Positions 36,901-49,700 of a stretch of 64,000 nt of DNA are shown here, piece by piece. Source of the DNA: Ehretia macrophylla. Lineage: Eukaryota > Streptophyta > Magnoliopsida > Boraginales > Ehretiaceae. Each line of letters begins with the position of its first letter. Position 1 is the first letter of the stretch. The notes under the pieces are model-generated. The model ran no database searches. It saw only the letters and a program-made list of their open reading frames with translations, and was not told the origin of the DNA. The stretch covers positions 26,505,853-26,569,852 of the forward strand of contig CM075773.1 of assembly GCA_037974665.1 (NCBI GenBank). The letters run 5' to 3'. A program made the position numbers and the translations under genes.

Positions 36901-37505
36901 GTCTAGCATGGGCAATTTGAGCGTGTCAAGAATGGGGTGCATTGGGTAGGGTTTGAAGCCATTTTTTTTTTTTTGCTTTGTCTCATAACTTGTCATAGAA
37001 TGTCTAGGTATAAATTTTGAAAATGCAAGGCATTGTCAAAGGCTCCATGTGGTCGGCCAAGCTTGTGTTCAAATCTGAATTTTTTGTCTTGGTTGAGCAA
37101 CATAATATTGTGTGTTTGGGATATGAAAAAGGATAAAGAATAAAGAATAAGAATGTCTAGCTTTTGGTGCAATTTTGTCTTCTAGTGAGTTGACTTAGCA
37201 TTTTAATATTAGTTAGTGGAGTTTGTAAGATTAATTAATGATCTAGTGATTCGTGTAAGATACTTTCTTCATTAGCGTGAGGGCACGCTTTTCTAGGTTT
37301 AGGGCACGCACGACGAGATAAGGCATAAACTACGAGACGAATGCACGTTTCCCAAGTAAATGCATGCAACCCTAAATGAAAGCACGTAATTCAATGCAAG
37401 GCATACAAAACGAAACATAACTCTTAAACCTAGGTCAAGGAACGCAAGTCTAGGTTAGGGCACACAAAACAATGTATCGCACGCAAATCGAGGTCAGGCC
37501 TCACA
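33935..37505 (-). mobile_element. 3' LTR of the gypsy element (3571 bp)
   Basis: Plus-strand ends are TGTGACACCCC and GGCCTCACA. It carries U3 repeats (about 37250-37505), a GA-rich microsatellite (36769-36815), a T-run near 36963 and the palindrome at 35088-35101. It is the same subfamily as 42327-45892 and 46701-50258. Confidence 0.93.
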
Positions 37506-37518
37506 TCCTCCCCTCCTT
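37506..37518 (-). other. Polypurine tract of the gypsy element
   Basis: On the minus strand AAGGAGGGGAGGA, directly before the 3' LTR; identical to the tract at 6115-6127. Confidence 0.88.
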
Positions 37519-37539
37519 AAAAGAATTTCAACCCGAAAT

Positions 37540-38760
37540 TCAATATTACCTTTGAAATAATGCTGGATACTGTTGCTCCATCTGGTCTCGCCTTTCCCAC
37601 GTTGCTTCTTCAACTCCATGATAATCCCACAACAGTTTCACCATCGGCATAGATTTGCTGCGCAACTCCCGATCTTGCTAGTCTAGGATCCGAATGGGCT
37701 TCCCTTCATAAGACAAGTTCTCCCGAAGCTGCAACGGCTCTGGTTCCAAGATATGCGATGGATCAGGATGATACTTTCGTAGCATTGAAACATGAAAGAC
37801 GTCGTGAATATTGGAGAGGTTCTGGGGTAGTTCCAGGCGATACGCTAATTTGCCAACCTTCTCAATTATCTCAAATGGTCCTACAAACCTTGGCCTCAAC
37901 TTTCCACCCTTGCCGTGTTTAATCAGTCCCCTCTGAGGTGATATCTTCAAGAACACCTTGTCGCCGACCTCAAACTCTAGACTCCGTCTCCGTCGGTCTG
38001 CATAACTTTTCTGCCTGCTTTGGGCGGTAAGCATCCATTTCCGGATGAGGTGGACATTATCAACAGTCTTTAGAAGTTTAGGTAGAAGGGTCGGCTCAAA
38101 AGTCTTCGTCTCACCTACTTCATCCCAATAAATTAGGGATCGACACTTAGGTCCATACAATGCCTTAAATGGGGCCATCCCGATAGTGGCCTGATAACTG
38201 TTATTATAAGCGAACTCCGCTAGAGACAGGTATTTCTCCCAACCTTTTCCGAAGTCTAAAACACACGCCCTCAGCATATCCTCCAGAATCTGAATAGTTC
38301 TCTTAGATTGTCCACCAGTTTGAGGGTGATAAGCCGTGCTGAAACTCAACTTCGTTCCCAAAGCTTCTTGCAGTCTCTTCCAAAATCGGGAAGTAAAATG
38401 AGGATCCCTATCCGATACAATACTCACAAGCATCCCGTGCAACCTTACAATATCCGCCATATACATATCTCTCAACTTCTCAGGACTATCCTCCTTGTTC
38501 ATCGGTAAAAAGTGCGCTGACTTGGTCAATCTATCCCCTATGACCCAAACGGCCTCATGACCCTTTTGTGACCTGGGCAAGTCCATGACAAAGTCCATAG
38601 TTATGTGTTCCCATTTCCATTGGGGAATTTCCAATGGCTGAAGTAAACCTGCTTGTCGTTGATGTTCTGCTTTGACTCTCTGGCAAGTCAAACACCGTGC
38701 CACAAACACTGCAATCTCTTTCTTCATGTTATTCCACCAATAGTGTTGCTTCAAATCCTA
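37540..38760 (-). pseudogene. Integrase part of the gypsy element (fossil)
   Basis: Matches Ty3/gypsy integrases: an N-terminal zinc-binding region with CLTCQRVK, a catalytic core with MDFVMDLP, GDRLTKSAHF and VSDRDPHFTSRFW, then a C-terminal DKVFLKISP and LRPRFVGPFEI region, and near the end a chromodomain-like tail (HGVEEATWE type). Such tails in chromoviruses are thought to guide insertion into heterochromatin. It is the last pol part before the polypurine tract, the placement that separates Ty3/gypsy from copia. Confidence 0.88.
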
Positions 38761-38949
38761 GTACATCTTTGTTCCACCTGGGTGAATAGTTGTATCTTGA
38801 ATTATGGGCTTCTTCAAGAATCTTCTTTTTCAACTCTGGCTCACTAAGAACACAAATCCCGTTCCTAAACCTCCAAATACCATCATCATGAAACTTGAAA
38901 TCTGTGTTGCTTTCTTTAATCTTCTGAAACTGTTGGTCCTTCTGTTGAG

Positions 38950-39400
38950 CCTCTCATAATTCAGACAACAAGGTCGATTGAACTTGTGTAGTGGCAAAAA
39001 GTAACCATTTTTGAGTCAATTGTGGTTTCCACAAAAATGCTACTTCTAACAACTCCTTCACCTTAACTTCCAGTTTTGTCATGCTCGCCTTCCAAGTTAA
39101 GGCATCTGCAACTACATTTGCTTTACCAGGCACATAATTGATTGTGCAGTTATAATCATCCAAAAGCTCCATCCACCGTCTTTGCCTCATGTTCAACTCC
39201 TTTTGTGAGAACAAGTATTTCAAGCTTTTGTGATCAGTAAACACCTCAAACTTGTTACCCCACTGATAGTGCTTCCATTTCTTGAGTGCAAACACAATAG
39301 CTGGTAACTCCAAATCATGCGTCGGGTAGTTCAATTCATACGGCTTCAGTTTCCTAGAAGCATATGCAATCACTCTTCCATTTTGCATCAACACACAACC
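38950..39400 (-). pseudogene. RNase H part of the gypsy element (fossil)
   Basis: Recognised by [33 protein letters not shown] and RQRRWMELL, the usual RNase H signature of plant gypsy elements. It lies between reverse transcriptase and integrase as expected. Confidence 0.88.
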
Positions 39401-39409
39401 CAGTCATTC

Positions 39410-40600
39410 CTTCAAAGCATCGCTATAGATTACAAAACCTTGACTTCCTTTAGGCAATGCAAGGACATGTGCGGTAGTCAATCTTTTCTTCAATTCTTGG
39501 AAGCTGTTCTCACACTTGTCATCCCATATAAACTTTGTTTTCTTTTGAGTGAGCTTTGTAAGCGGTCCTGCGATCTTTGAGAAATCCTTCTCGAACCTCC
39601 GATAGTAGCCGGCTAGACCAAGAAAACTCCGAACTTCCGTAACATTTTCTGGCTTCTTCCAAGACATCACCGATTCTATCTTTTCTGGATCCACTGTTAT
39701 TCCCTCTTGGGATATAATGTGCCCAAAAACACAATCTGCTGCAACCAAAATTTATATTTGCTAAACTTCGCATACAATTGATGCTCTCGAAATTTCTTCA
39801 ATACCAATCGCAGATGTTGTTCATGCTCAGTCTCAGACTTCGAGTATACCAAAATATCATCAATGAAGATCACCACAAATTGGTCCAAGTAGGGTTGAAA
39901 CACCCTGTGCATCAAGTCCATAAAAGCTGCAGGGGCATTAGTTAGCCCAAACGGTATCACCACATATTCATAATGCCCATATCTCGTCCTGAAAGCCATT
40001 TTAGGCACATCCTCCTTTTTGATCCGCAACTGATAGTACCCTTTTCTCAAGTCGAGCTTCGAATACACTTTGGCTCCCTGAAGTTGATCAAATAACTCGT
40101 CGATCAATGGAAGTGGGTATTTATTCTTAACGGTCACTTGGTTCAATCCTCGGTAGTCGATGCATAGCCTTAACGTTCCGTCTTTCTTCTTTACAAATAG
40201 GACTGGCGCACCCCATGGAGAAGAACTTGGTTGAACAAACCCCTTCTTCAATAAACCTTGTAATTGGTCCTTCAGTTCTTGTAGCTCGGCTGGTGCCATA
40301 CGATAGGGAGCTTTAGATATCGGCTGGGTGCCAGGCAATAATTCTATAACGAACTCAATCTCCCGATTTGGGGGTAAACCGGACAATTCTTCTGGAAACA
40401 CATCCGTATAATCTTTAATCACTGGTATCTCCTCCAACTTAGCTTTGTCTGACGGCTTGTTGATGAGATAAGCTAAGTATCCACTACATCCTTTTCTCAA
40501 GGACTTCATGCTTTTGTAGATGAAATGATGGAACTCCTTGTGAAGTCTCTTTGACCCATTACCTCCAATATTGGTTGACCAGGTATCTGGAACGTTACAA
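39410..40600 (-). pseudogene. Reverse transcriptase part of the gypsy element (fossil)
   Basis: Contains the ordered motifs of gypsy reverse transcriptase: [61 protein letters not shown] and the catalytic FIDD box ([13 protein letters not shown], near 39850). The thumb/connection region ([20 protein letters not shown]) follows. Family assignment is secure; the finer lineage needs a tree. Confidence 0.92.
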
Positions 40601-40639
40601 TCTTCATCCGGCAATCTAGTTGAGCATGTTGCTTTGCCA

Positions 40640-41090
40640 ACTAGTCCATCCCTAAGATGACCTCATACGCTCGAAAGGGTAATACTATAAGATTGGCTGA
40701 GAATTTCTTATCCTTAATTTGGATTTTACATGCTTTACAAGCTGAGCTAGTAACAAGTTTAGAACCCAACGGAGTACCAACTTCTACTTCGTAAGGCAAA
40801 CATACAACTCGTAGTTTCACACGTTGCACACATAAGGGAGTAATAAATGAATGAGTAGCACCTGGATCAATTAGCACCCTAACAGGTTGATTCAGTATCA
40901 AGAATGTACCTTCAACAACAGCGGTCTCCTCTGGAAGCTCCTCGCACTCAATAGCATAAGCTCGAGCCTGAACTCTAGGAACTGGAGCCTTGCCTCTACC
41001 AGCTGGTTTAACTTGATTTTGTCCTCCTTGCCATTTAGGGCAATCCTTGATTTGATACTGATCACTGCCACACCGCACACATCGTCTTGA
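40640..41090 (-). pseudogene. Zinc knuckle and aspartic protease part of the gypsy element (fossil)
   Basis: A CCHC-like knuckle region (CGSDQYQIKDCP) is followed by an aspartic protease region with GATHSFI and the VILGMD motif typical of retroviral-type proteases in plant gypsy elements. It lies between gag and reverse transcriptase. Confidence 0.82.
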
Positions 41091-41409
41091 CTTCTTCCAG
41101 CACTGGGCCTCGGTGTGACCCTTCTTGTCACAGTAAGAGCAGTTAATAGACTGAGTAGCAGGTGAACTACCTGTGGATCCACGAGTAGAAGAGGGTGATA
41201 GTGCTTTAATCGAGCCACGGTTATTAACTGGTCTATTCTGGATCTGGCCCTGACTATGACTCTGGCTCTAGAATTTCCTCTATTGTCTTGGAGGCTGATA
41301 TGGTTTCTTGTTCGGCTGACTTGAACCGGCTCTATCAAGTTTCCTCTTCTCAACTCGGGAAGCAGCAACAAGGAGAGCAGAATAGGTATCGAAGTCATGC
41401 GAAGCCAAC

Positions 41410-42047
41410 TGGTCCTAAATTTCTGGCCTCAACCCAATTGTGAATTTCCACATCTTCGCCTCAAGAGTACTGACCATGTATTGAGCATAGCGGGACAGTC
41501 GATCAAAACGAGCCTCGTACTGGGCCACCGTCATGTTACCCTGGTTCAAGTGCATGAATTCTTCAATCCGCTTCTGCTTGGAAACTGCAGATACGTATTT
41601 CTCCTTAAATGCCTTAACAAAATTACCCAACAAGTGAGGTATATGATCAGTTTCCCAAAGTGTGCCACCAATGCTCAGCATCCCCGTGCAACAGAAACAC
41701 AGCGACTCCACCTTTTCCTCATTAATATAGTCAAGTGGTCTAAAAATCCTTTCAATCTCAAACAGCCAAGCTTCTGCCTTTTCATCATCAGCTTCCCCGT
41801 GGAAGTTGGGCGGGCGAAAGTCAATGAACTCCCCCATTCTCCTATTTCTCCCATGGTTAGCATCATTCTTCCTGTTGTTGTTGTTGTTTGCTTCACGTGC
41901 ATCTTGACGTTCCATCACTCGTGACACGCGATCCATGGCATTCGCCATCATGTTAAACATAGCCATGCCGGGGTTAGTTTGATAAGCATCTCCGGTCTCT
42001 TGGGGCTCACCGTTCCTACTAGTAGTACGGGTACTAGGGTCAGCCAT
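41410..42047 (-). pseudogene. Gag part of the gypsy element (fossil)
   Basis: Starts with ATG at 42047 and shows the retrotransposon gag pattern: RPPNFHGEADDEKAEAWL, FVKAFKEKYVSAVSKQKRIE, FMHLNQGNMTVAQYEARF and LSRYAQYMV. This is the capsid-like domain of Del/Tekay-type elements, about 280 bp downstream of the 5' LTR. Confidence 0.88.
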
Positions 42048-42303
42048 CTATAGGCACAGATTACGATACACAATTTATTAGAATACGACAAACAAAAATT
42101 TAATGCATAAGATATGCAACATATAATTTCATATAGATACACAATTTCTAGAAACAGTTAAGACATGTTAATCACATAAGCACATAGAAACAGAGAAGAC
42201 ACAATTGATATTGTCATACAATAACACACATAAACAAGTCATCCCGATAATCTTAGGGCTTCTACCCATGGCCCGAGAGTTAAACTCAGCTTAAGCAATC
42301 TAA

Positions 42304-42315
42304 GCTCTGATACCA
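42304..42315 (-). other. Primer binding site for initiator tRNA-Met
   Basis: TGGTATCAGAGC on the minus strand is complementary to the 3' end of plant initiator methionine tRNA. It lies 11 bases from the 5' LTR edge at 42327. Confidence 0.85.
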
Positions 42316-42326
42316 TTTAGATAAGG

Positions 42327-45300
42327 TCTCACACCCCAACCTGACCAATAAGGGTTAGACTAGGGTGTGCTCTCAACATTCAAGTCATATCACGTACTTA
42401 ATCGTTCATGAAAGTTTAACACTTAACGCTTAGCCTAAACTCCACAAATTCTCCGGAAAACCGGCAGCATAACGGCTGTAATTGGGCTCTTTAGTTTGAC
42501 CTGATTTTCTAAAGGCCTCCAAACTTTCAATCTCAAATTCATTTCCAACTAAGATTACTATTTATCACCAGTCGAAACGCCTACTCGTTATCTCGAAGTC
42601 TCGTTTGATTAACAACCTAGCATGATACTATGTCTCGTTTGTTTGTTAATCCTTGTTACAAAGTACCTGTTGATCTTTGCTTACCAAAGAGTACTTGCTT
42701 AAGGTTTGATAGATTCATTTTACTTAATCATTTACCTGATACTTCTTAAGCCTGCGACAGATACTAACCAGTAGCGATAGTAAAAACGACCATAGTAGTG
42801 TCTAACTAGTTATGATCAGTACAAGCCAAAATTAGACCCCAAATTACAACGGCGGTCATTTACAATACAATAACAAGCAACATAAGAAATAGTCTTCAAG
42901 TAACATATCGTTCACAAAATGACCATAGTCACGTAAGGCACGTAGGGCAAGCAATCATTCCAAGGAATCATCAAAAGGCACGTTGTCCTCGGGTACCTGT
43001 TCCTGGTCTTCTTCACTTGAGACGATAAAAGAGGGTGATTCCTTATGAACTCAATGAGGGGGAACGAGAAATAAGTTTTGAAACTCTTTTTCTAGTTAAA
43101 TTATGAAAACCCTTTGCAAGCATGACATATATTACAAGTAACTACATAATGTAATGTAAATGTAAAAGAACACAATTACCCGTCTTTCCTCCTTGAGGTC
43201 CTCTAGGAACCAAGCGAGAGTACTTATACACATAGTGAAAAGGATACATTGAGCTTTTGCTCTCAGTTTACTTCCAGTATCAGTTGTTGCGGCCGACTTC
43301 AAATCATCCACTTATCACGCCAATGGGTGTACTCCGGATGTACCCTGAAATCGTATGACCTAACTCTCCGAGGAAGTCTAGCCCCCAAGCGAGGGAGAGA
43401 ATTGGACAATGGTAGTCACGGTTGCACCGGTAAGCCCGATGCCGCCCAGTGTGTGTGAACGCTACCACGGCAGAATGAAAGGTTACAACCTTGTATGCAA
43501 TGCACATTTATGACATTTAATATATCACATTAGGAGGACAACAAAGTAGGTTGCCTCCGAGCGGTCATAAGATTGCACATTGACAAGTAAACACGCGAGG
43601 CACGATATGACAGGTAATTTCACTTATAAAGCACATGGAGTTATATGAATATTAAACGGGCAGCCATGTAATGTATTTAAATCAAGTCATATAACTCATT
43701 TCGAATTTCACGTAATCCAATAATAGGGTCATACAACATGCCACGACGTTTACGTGGGACCGGGTGCAATAAAGGCCTACTTGTCAACATGTAATCATCG
43801 GAACCACATTTAGGGCTATAAGGGCGACTACGGGCAGCCTAGTAATCACATAATTAAACACTATTTTCATAGGATCAACACTTAGCGAGTTTTCCTAGTC
43901 ATTAGGGTTTCAATTTGTGCTCACCTGTGCGATTAAGCTCCAAGTTGTCCCGTAATTAAACTCAAGCCATGCATTGATTAATTCAAACACCCTCAAGCAT
44001 TCAAAACAGCCCACACAACATCCAAGTGCCACAATCCCAAGCATTTAATACAACAAGAGAGGTTACAATAATTATCAAAGCATATCACTAGATGAAAATC
44101 CCACTGCAATGGACTGTTTTCTCACAAATATTGAGAGAAGCAAACAATCTCCAATTCCAGTGAACAAGATGTCAAATTAAATCTTAATGAGTGAACTAAA
44201 TTCATAAACAAACCTCACGCCATTTGGAGTTCGGGTTCAAGAGTTATAGCCAAAACCGTGAGACTACGCAAAACTGTCGAGATTTGCACACATTTCAATA
44301 CTTGTCATTTTTTAGGGCCTTAGGGTCAGATTTAGCCTTAGTATATTTCTGACAAAAATGTCCATAACTGCAATATCTAGCAGCATACCAAATTTCATTC
44401 ATTTTGGATATCCGTTACTAAGTGAAAACGGGTTCGTTCTACAAGGACAGTGAATCTGCCAAAACCTGCTTCATTTTCTCAGATTTTCCAGATTTGGACA
44501 CCTTTCGATGTTTTGCCATTTTGGGGACCTTAGAATCAAAATTAGCTTTGGCCTATTTCTACAAAAAATGCTCAGAACTGGAAAAAATAGTCACCTACCA
44601 AATTTCACATATTTTAAACATCATTTACCTGGTCAAATTCACTTCGCTCCAACAGAACAGAAAGCTGCCAAATACGCGATTTCACCTGTCTTCAAATTCT
44701 AGCCAAATATCTTGCCATGCATGTTTACAAAAGCTCATGTACACACATATATCACAAGTACAGAGGTAAAAATAGACATTTAAAGGCATGCATGTGGTTT
44801 TTGAATGCTTTTCAAAGAAGTTTTAGCCCTCACCTTAGCAAGACAACAATGAAGATGCACAAAGCTCTTGATGAAGCATAAGGTAGTCTTTTCTCCTTGC
44901 TTAGCCGAGAGACAACTTGAAATTCTCTAATTCCTAGCTTACTAACCATGTTCTTAGTATATGCAAGTGGCTAGAACAAAAAGAAAATGAAATAGGAGCT
45001 ACCAAACATACCTAAGCCGAAATGAAAGTTCTATGAGCTTGCATGTGTGTCTTTTGCATTCTAGCTTGCTTGGTCGAGCTTCCTAGTATCTTGCATGTCT
45101 TGATGAACCTTTGGATGATAAACTTAAGCTATGGAGAGTAGAATTTCAGCCAAGGCCGAGAGAGAGAGAGAAGAAATGAGAGAGTGAGAGAAAATGAGAG
45201 AAAAATGAAAGCTTTGAGGGATTTTGATGCATATGTCGGCCTAGGGCTTGCAAAATTCAGAGTTTGTGTCTTCAAGAGCATAATTTGAAATGTCTAGCAT

Positions 45301-45892
45301 GGACAATTTGAGTGTGTTGAGAATGGGGTGCATTGGGTAGGGTTCTAAGCCATTTTTTTTTTGCTTTGTGTCATAACTTGTCATAGAATGTCTAGGTATA
45401 AATTTTGAAATTGTAAGGCATTGTCAAAGGCTCCATGTGGTCGGCCAAGCTTGTGTTCAAATCTGAATTTTTTGTCTTGGTTGAGCAATATAATATTGTG
45501 TGTTTGGGATATGCAAAAGAATAAAGAATAAAGAATAAGAATGTCTAGCTTTTTGTGAGATTTCGTCTTCTAGTGAGTTGACTTAGCATTTTAATATTAG
45601 TTAGTGGAGTTTGTAGGATTAATTAATGATCTAGTGCTTCATGTAAGATGCTTTCTTGATTAGCGTGAGGGCACGCTTTTCTAAGTTTAGGGCACGCATT
45701 ACGAGGTAAGGCATGAACTACGAGACGAATGCACGTTCTCAAGAAAATGCACGCAACCCTAAATGTATGCACGTAATTCAATGCAAGGCACACAAAATGA
45801 AACACAACTCTTAAACCTAGGTCAAGGCACGCAAATCTAGGTTAGGGCACACGAAACGAGATATCACACGCAAACCGAGGTCGGGCCTCACA
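42327..45892 (-). mobile_element. 5' LTR of the gypsy element (3566 bp)
   Basis: Pairs with 33935-37505 over its whole length. It carries U3 repeats (about 45640-45892), a GA-rich microsatellite (45158-45208) and a one-mismatch copy of the palindrome (43479-43492). It ends CTCACA at 45892 against 5S spacer. It also forms an inverted pair with 46701-50258. Confidence 0.92.
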
Positions 45893-45929
45893 TGGCAAGG
45901 CTAACCGGGGAAAAAAAAATTGAAAAGAG

Positions 45930-46047
45930 GGGTGCAACAAGTGGACTTCCCACGGGGTGCCCCATCCTAGTACTACTCTCGCCCAAGTATGCATAACTTC
46001 GAAGTTCTGATGGGATCCAGGGCATTAGTGCTGGTATGATCGCACCC
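45930..46047 (-). rRNA. 5S: 5S rRNA gene, copy 36
   Basis: Full length with about 11 differences, including GGGTGCCCC in the C-box and AAGTATGCATAAC in the A-box. Probably dead. Its terminator A-run is intact. Confidence 0.91.
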
Positions 46048-46608
46048 ATCATGTTAAGGTCACAAATCCTTTATGTGTTGACGGTTCACAGTCCCATCCC
46101 AGAGAGATTGCCCATTCAAAAGGCCCAATGGGCTTAACGACAACCCATACGCTTCAACAACGTAGCATCCTCGTAAGACGTGATATCGACGCATTGTAGG
46201 GCCCTCTAATGTCCCACGAGTTAGGTTGTCGTCCTTTTAACAACTCACGACGTACGATCCGGGACAGAAAAATAGAGCAAAAGAACAAAAGTTGCCCGAA
46301 ACAAATGAAAATGTTGGATTTTGGGCTCCAAAAATGGGCGCAGCCGAGTAGGCTTGCTACCCCCGTCGTAGAGCTCTCGGAGAGCTTTCCAACGGTATGC
46401 TGTGTGACGCGTAACTCCTTACAGATCAAAAGTTATGTGCACAGGAGCGACGGAGACCTGGTCACAAGCCCTACGCCCTCAGTTTGCGAGCCCAGCCTCT
46501 ACGTGAAGCCAAGTTGTCTTGCCCAAGGTGCCTTGAGATTCGGTAATAGAAATGTGGTGGATAAAGTATCTTGGCAACCCTAACCGTGGCAACAAAAATT
46601 GAAAAGGG

Positions 46609-46700
46609 CGGTGCAACACGAGGACATCCCAGGGGGTCACCCATCCTAAGTACTACTCTCACCCAAGCACGCTGAACTTCGGAGTTCTGATAGGATCCGG
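46609..46700 (-). pseudogene. 5S rRNA copy 37, RNA 3' part, split by LTR
   Basis: The gene runs normally from its 3' end to GGATCCGG at 46700 and is then interrupted by the LTR 46701-50258; the remaining 24 bp are at 50259-50282. It has one extra base (CCTAAGTACT) and a few substitutions. The insertion separates the RNA start and upstream promoter from the internal control regions. Confidence 0.93.
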
Positions 46701-49700
46701 TGTGAGGCCCGACCTCGATTTGCGTGCGATACCTCATTTTGTGTGCCCTAACCTAGATTTGCGTGCCTTGACCTAGGTTTAAGAGTTGTGTTTTGTTTTG
46801 TGTGCCTTACATTGAATTACGTGCATTTATTTAGGGTTGCGTGCATTTACTTGGGAAACGTGCATTCGTCTCGTAGTTCGTGTCTTACCTCGTAGTGCGT
46901 TCCCTAGACCTAGGTAAGCATGCCCATACACTAATCAAGAAAGCATCTTACACGAAGCACTAGATTATTAATTAATCCTACAAATTTCACTAACTAATAT
47001 TAAAATGCTAATTCAACTCACTAGAAGACGAAATCTCACAAAAAGCTAAACATTCTTATTCTTTATTCTTTATTATTTTGCATATCCCAAACACATAATA
47101 TTATATTGCTCAACCAAGACAAAAAATTCAGATTTGAACACAAGCTTGGCCGACCACATGGAGCCTTTGACAATGCCTTGCAATTTCAAAATTTATACCT
47201 AGACATTCTATGACAAGTTATGACACAAAGCAAAAAAAAAAAAAATGGCTTAAAACCCTACCTAATGCACCCCATTCTCAACACACTCAAATTGCCCATG
47301 CTAGACATTTCAAATTATGCTCTTGAAGACACAAACTCTGAATTTTGCAAGCCCTAGGCCGACATATGCATCAAAATCCCTCAAAGCTTTCATTTTTCTC
47401 TCATTTTCTCTCACTCTCTCATTTCTTCTCTTTCTCTCTCAGCCTTGGCTGAAATTCTACTCTCCATAGCTTAAGTTTATCATCCAAAGGTTCATCAAGA
47501 CATGCAAGATACTAGGAAGCTTGACCAAGCAAGCTAGAATGCAAAAGACACACATGCAAGCTCATAGCACAATCATTTCGGCTTAGGTAAGTTTGTTAGC
47601 TTCCATTTCATTTTCTTTTGTTCTAACCACATGCACCTACTACGAACATGGTAACTTAGCTAGCAATTAGAGAATCTCAAGTTGTCTCTCGGCTAAGCAA
47701 GGAGAAAAGTCGATCTTGTTCTTCATCAAAAGTTTTGTGCATCTTCATTGTTATCTTGCTAAGGTGAGGGCTAAAACTTCTTTGAAAAGCTTTCAAAAAC
47801 CACATGCATGCTTTTAAATGTCTATTTTTACCTCTGTACTTGTGATATTTGTGTGTACATGAGCTTTTTTAAACATGCATGGCAAGATATTTGGCTAGAA
47901 TGTGAAGATAGGTGAAATCGCGTATTTGGCAGCTTTCTATTCTGTTGGAGCGAAGTGAATTTGACCAGGTCAATGATGTTGAAAATGCATGAAATTTGGT
48001 CGGTGACTAGTTTTTCCAGTTCTGAGGCCAAAGCTAATGTTGACGCTAAGGTCCCCAAAATGGCAAAACATCTAAAGGTATCCAAATCTGGAAAATCTGG
48101 GAAAATGAAGCAGGTTTTGGCAGATTCACTATACTTGTAGAACAAACCAGTTTTGACTTAGTAAATGATATCCAAAATGCATGAAATTTAGTATGTTGCT
48201 AGATCTTTTAGTTCTGGACAGTTTTGTCAGAAATGGACTAAGGCTAAATCTAACCCTAAGGTCCTAAAAAACGACAAGTATTGAAATGTGCACAAATCTG
48301 GGCAGTTTTGCGTAGTCTCACGGTTTTGGCTATAACTCTTGAACCCGAACTCCAAATGATGCGAGGTTTGTTTCTGAATTTAGTTCATGCCTTAAGATTT
48401 AATTTGAAATTTTGATCACTGGAATTGGAGATTGTTTGCTTGTCTCAATAATTGTGAGAATACAGTCCATTGCAGTGAGGTTTTCATCTAGTGATATGCT
48501 TTGAAAATTATTGTAACCTCTCTTGTTGTATTAAATGCTTGGGATTGTGGCACTTGGATGTTGTGTGGACTGTTTTGAATGCTTGAGGGTGTTTGAATTA
48601 ATCAATGCATGGCTTGAGTTTAACTACGTGACAACTTAGGGCTTAATTGAACGGGCGAGCACGAATTGAAACCCTAATGACTAGGAAAACTCACTAAGTG
48701 TTGATCCTATGAATATCGTGTTTAATTATGTGATTAGTAGGATGCCCGTAGTTGCCCTTATAGCCCTAAATGTGGTTCCGATGATTACATGTTGACAAGT
48801 AGGCCTTTCTTGCGTCCGGTCCCATGTAAACATCGTTGCATGTTGTATGACCTTATTATTTGATTATGTGAACTTCGAAATGAGTTATATGACTTGATTT
48901 ACGTGTGTTACATGGCTGCCCGTTTAATATTCATATAACTCCATTTGCCTTACAAGTGAAATTACCTATCATAGCATGCCTCGCTTGTTTACTTGTCAAT
49001 GTGCAATCTTATGACTACTCGGAGGCAACCTACTTTGTTGTCCTCCTAATGTGATATATAAAATGTCATAAATATGCATTGCATACAAGGTTGCAACCTT
49101 TTATTCTGGTGTGGTAGCGTTTCACGCACACCAGGCAGCATCGGGCTTGCCGGTGCAACCATGACTACCATTGTCCAATTCCCTCTCTCGCTTAGGGGCT
49201 AGACTTTCTCAGAGAGTTGGGTCATAAGATTTCGGGGTACATCTGGAGTACACCCATTTGACGTGATAAGTGGATGATTTGAAGTAGGCCGCAACAACTG
49301 ATACTGGAAATGAACTGAGAGCAAAAGCTCACCGTATCATTTTCACTATGTGTATAAGTACTCTCGCTTGGTTCCTAGAGAACCTCGGGGAGGAAAGATG
49401 GGTAATTGTGTTCTTTTACTTTTATATTACATTATGAACTTACTTGTGATATATGTCATGCTTGCAAAAAGGGTTTTCATAAGTTGAACCGGAAAAAGAG
49501 TTTCAAAACTTATTTCTCGTTCCCCCTCGCTGAGTTCATAAGGACTCACCCTCTTTTATCATCTCAGGTGAAGAAGACCAGGAACATGTACTTGAGGACA
49601 ACATGCCTTTTGATGATTCCTTGGAATGATTGCTTGCCCTATGTGCCTTACGTGATTATGGCCATTTTGTGAACGATATGTTGTTTGAAGACTATTTCTT

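Larger units (their letters stand above)
33935..45892 (-). mobile_element. Ty3/gypsy LTR retrotransposon, both LTRs, decayed
   Basis: About 11.96 kb: two LTRs of about 3.57 kb around a 4.8-kb interior. On the minus strand the order is 5' LTR (42327-45892), primer site, gag, protease, reverse transcriptase, RNase H, integrase, polypurine tract, 3' LTR (33935-37505). This order is that of Ty3/gypsy, and the very long LTRs, iMet primer site and chromodomain-like integrase tail suggest a Tekay/Del-type chromovirus. The coding part is broken, with about half a dozen interruptions, so it is a fossil. Two hand-compared LTR stretches differ by about 6%, which at commonly used plant rates means very roughly 2 million years. 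It sits in 5S spacer just beyond a 5S terminator. Flanks (TTGCG left, TGGCA right) show no exact 5-bp duplication. Confidence 0.92.
45893..46700 (-). repeat. 5S rDNA array, short block B1
   Basis: One complete unit (copy 36) and most of copy 37, squeezed between the gypsy element and the LTR at 46701. Spacing of the two genes is 679 bp, as in block A, so these are parts of the same array. Confidence 0.95.

Noticed and set aside
38308-41924. Plus-strand frames across the gypsy interior
   Set aside because: They are antisense shadows of the gag and pol parts, which have clear motifs on the minus strand.
33930-45897. A 5-bp target duplication for the full gypsy element
   Set aside because: The flanking pentamers TTGCG and TGGCA do not match; only a short TTG/TG overlap with the consensus target remains.
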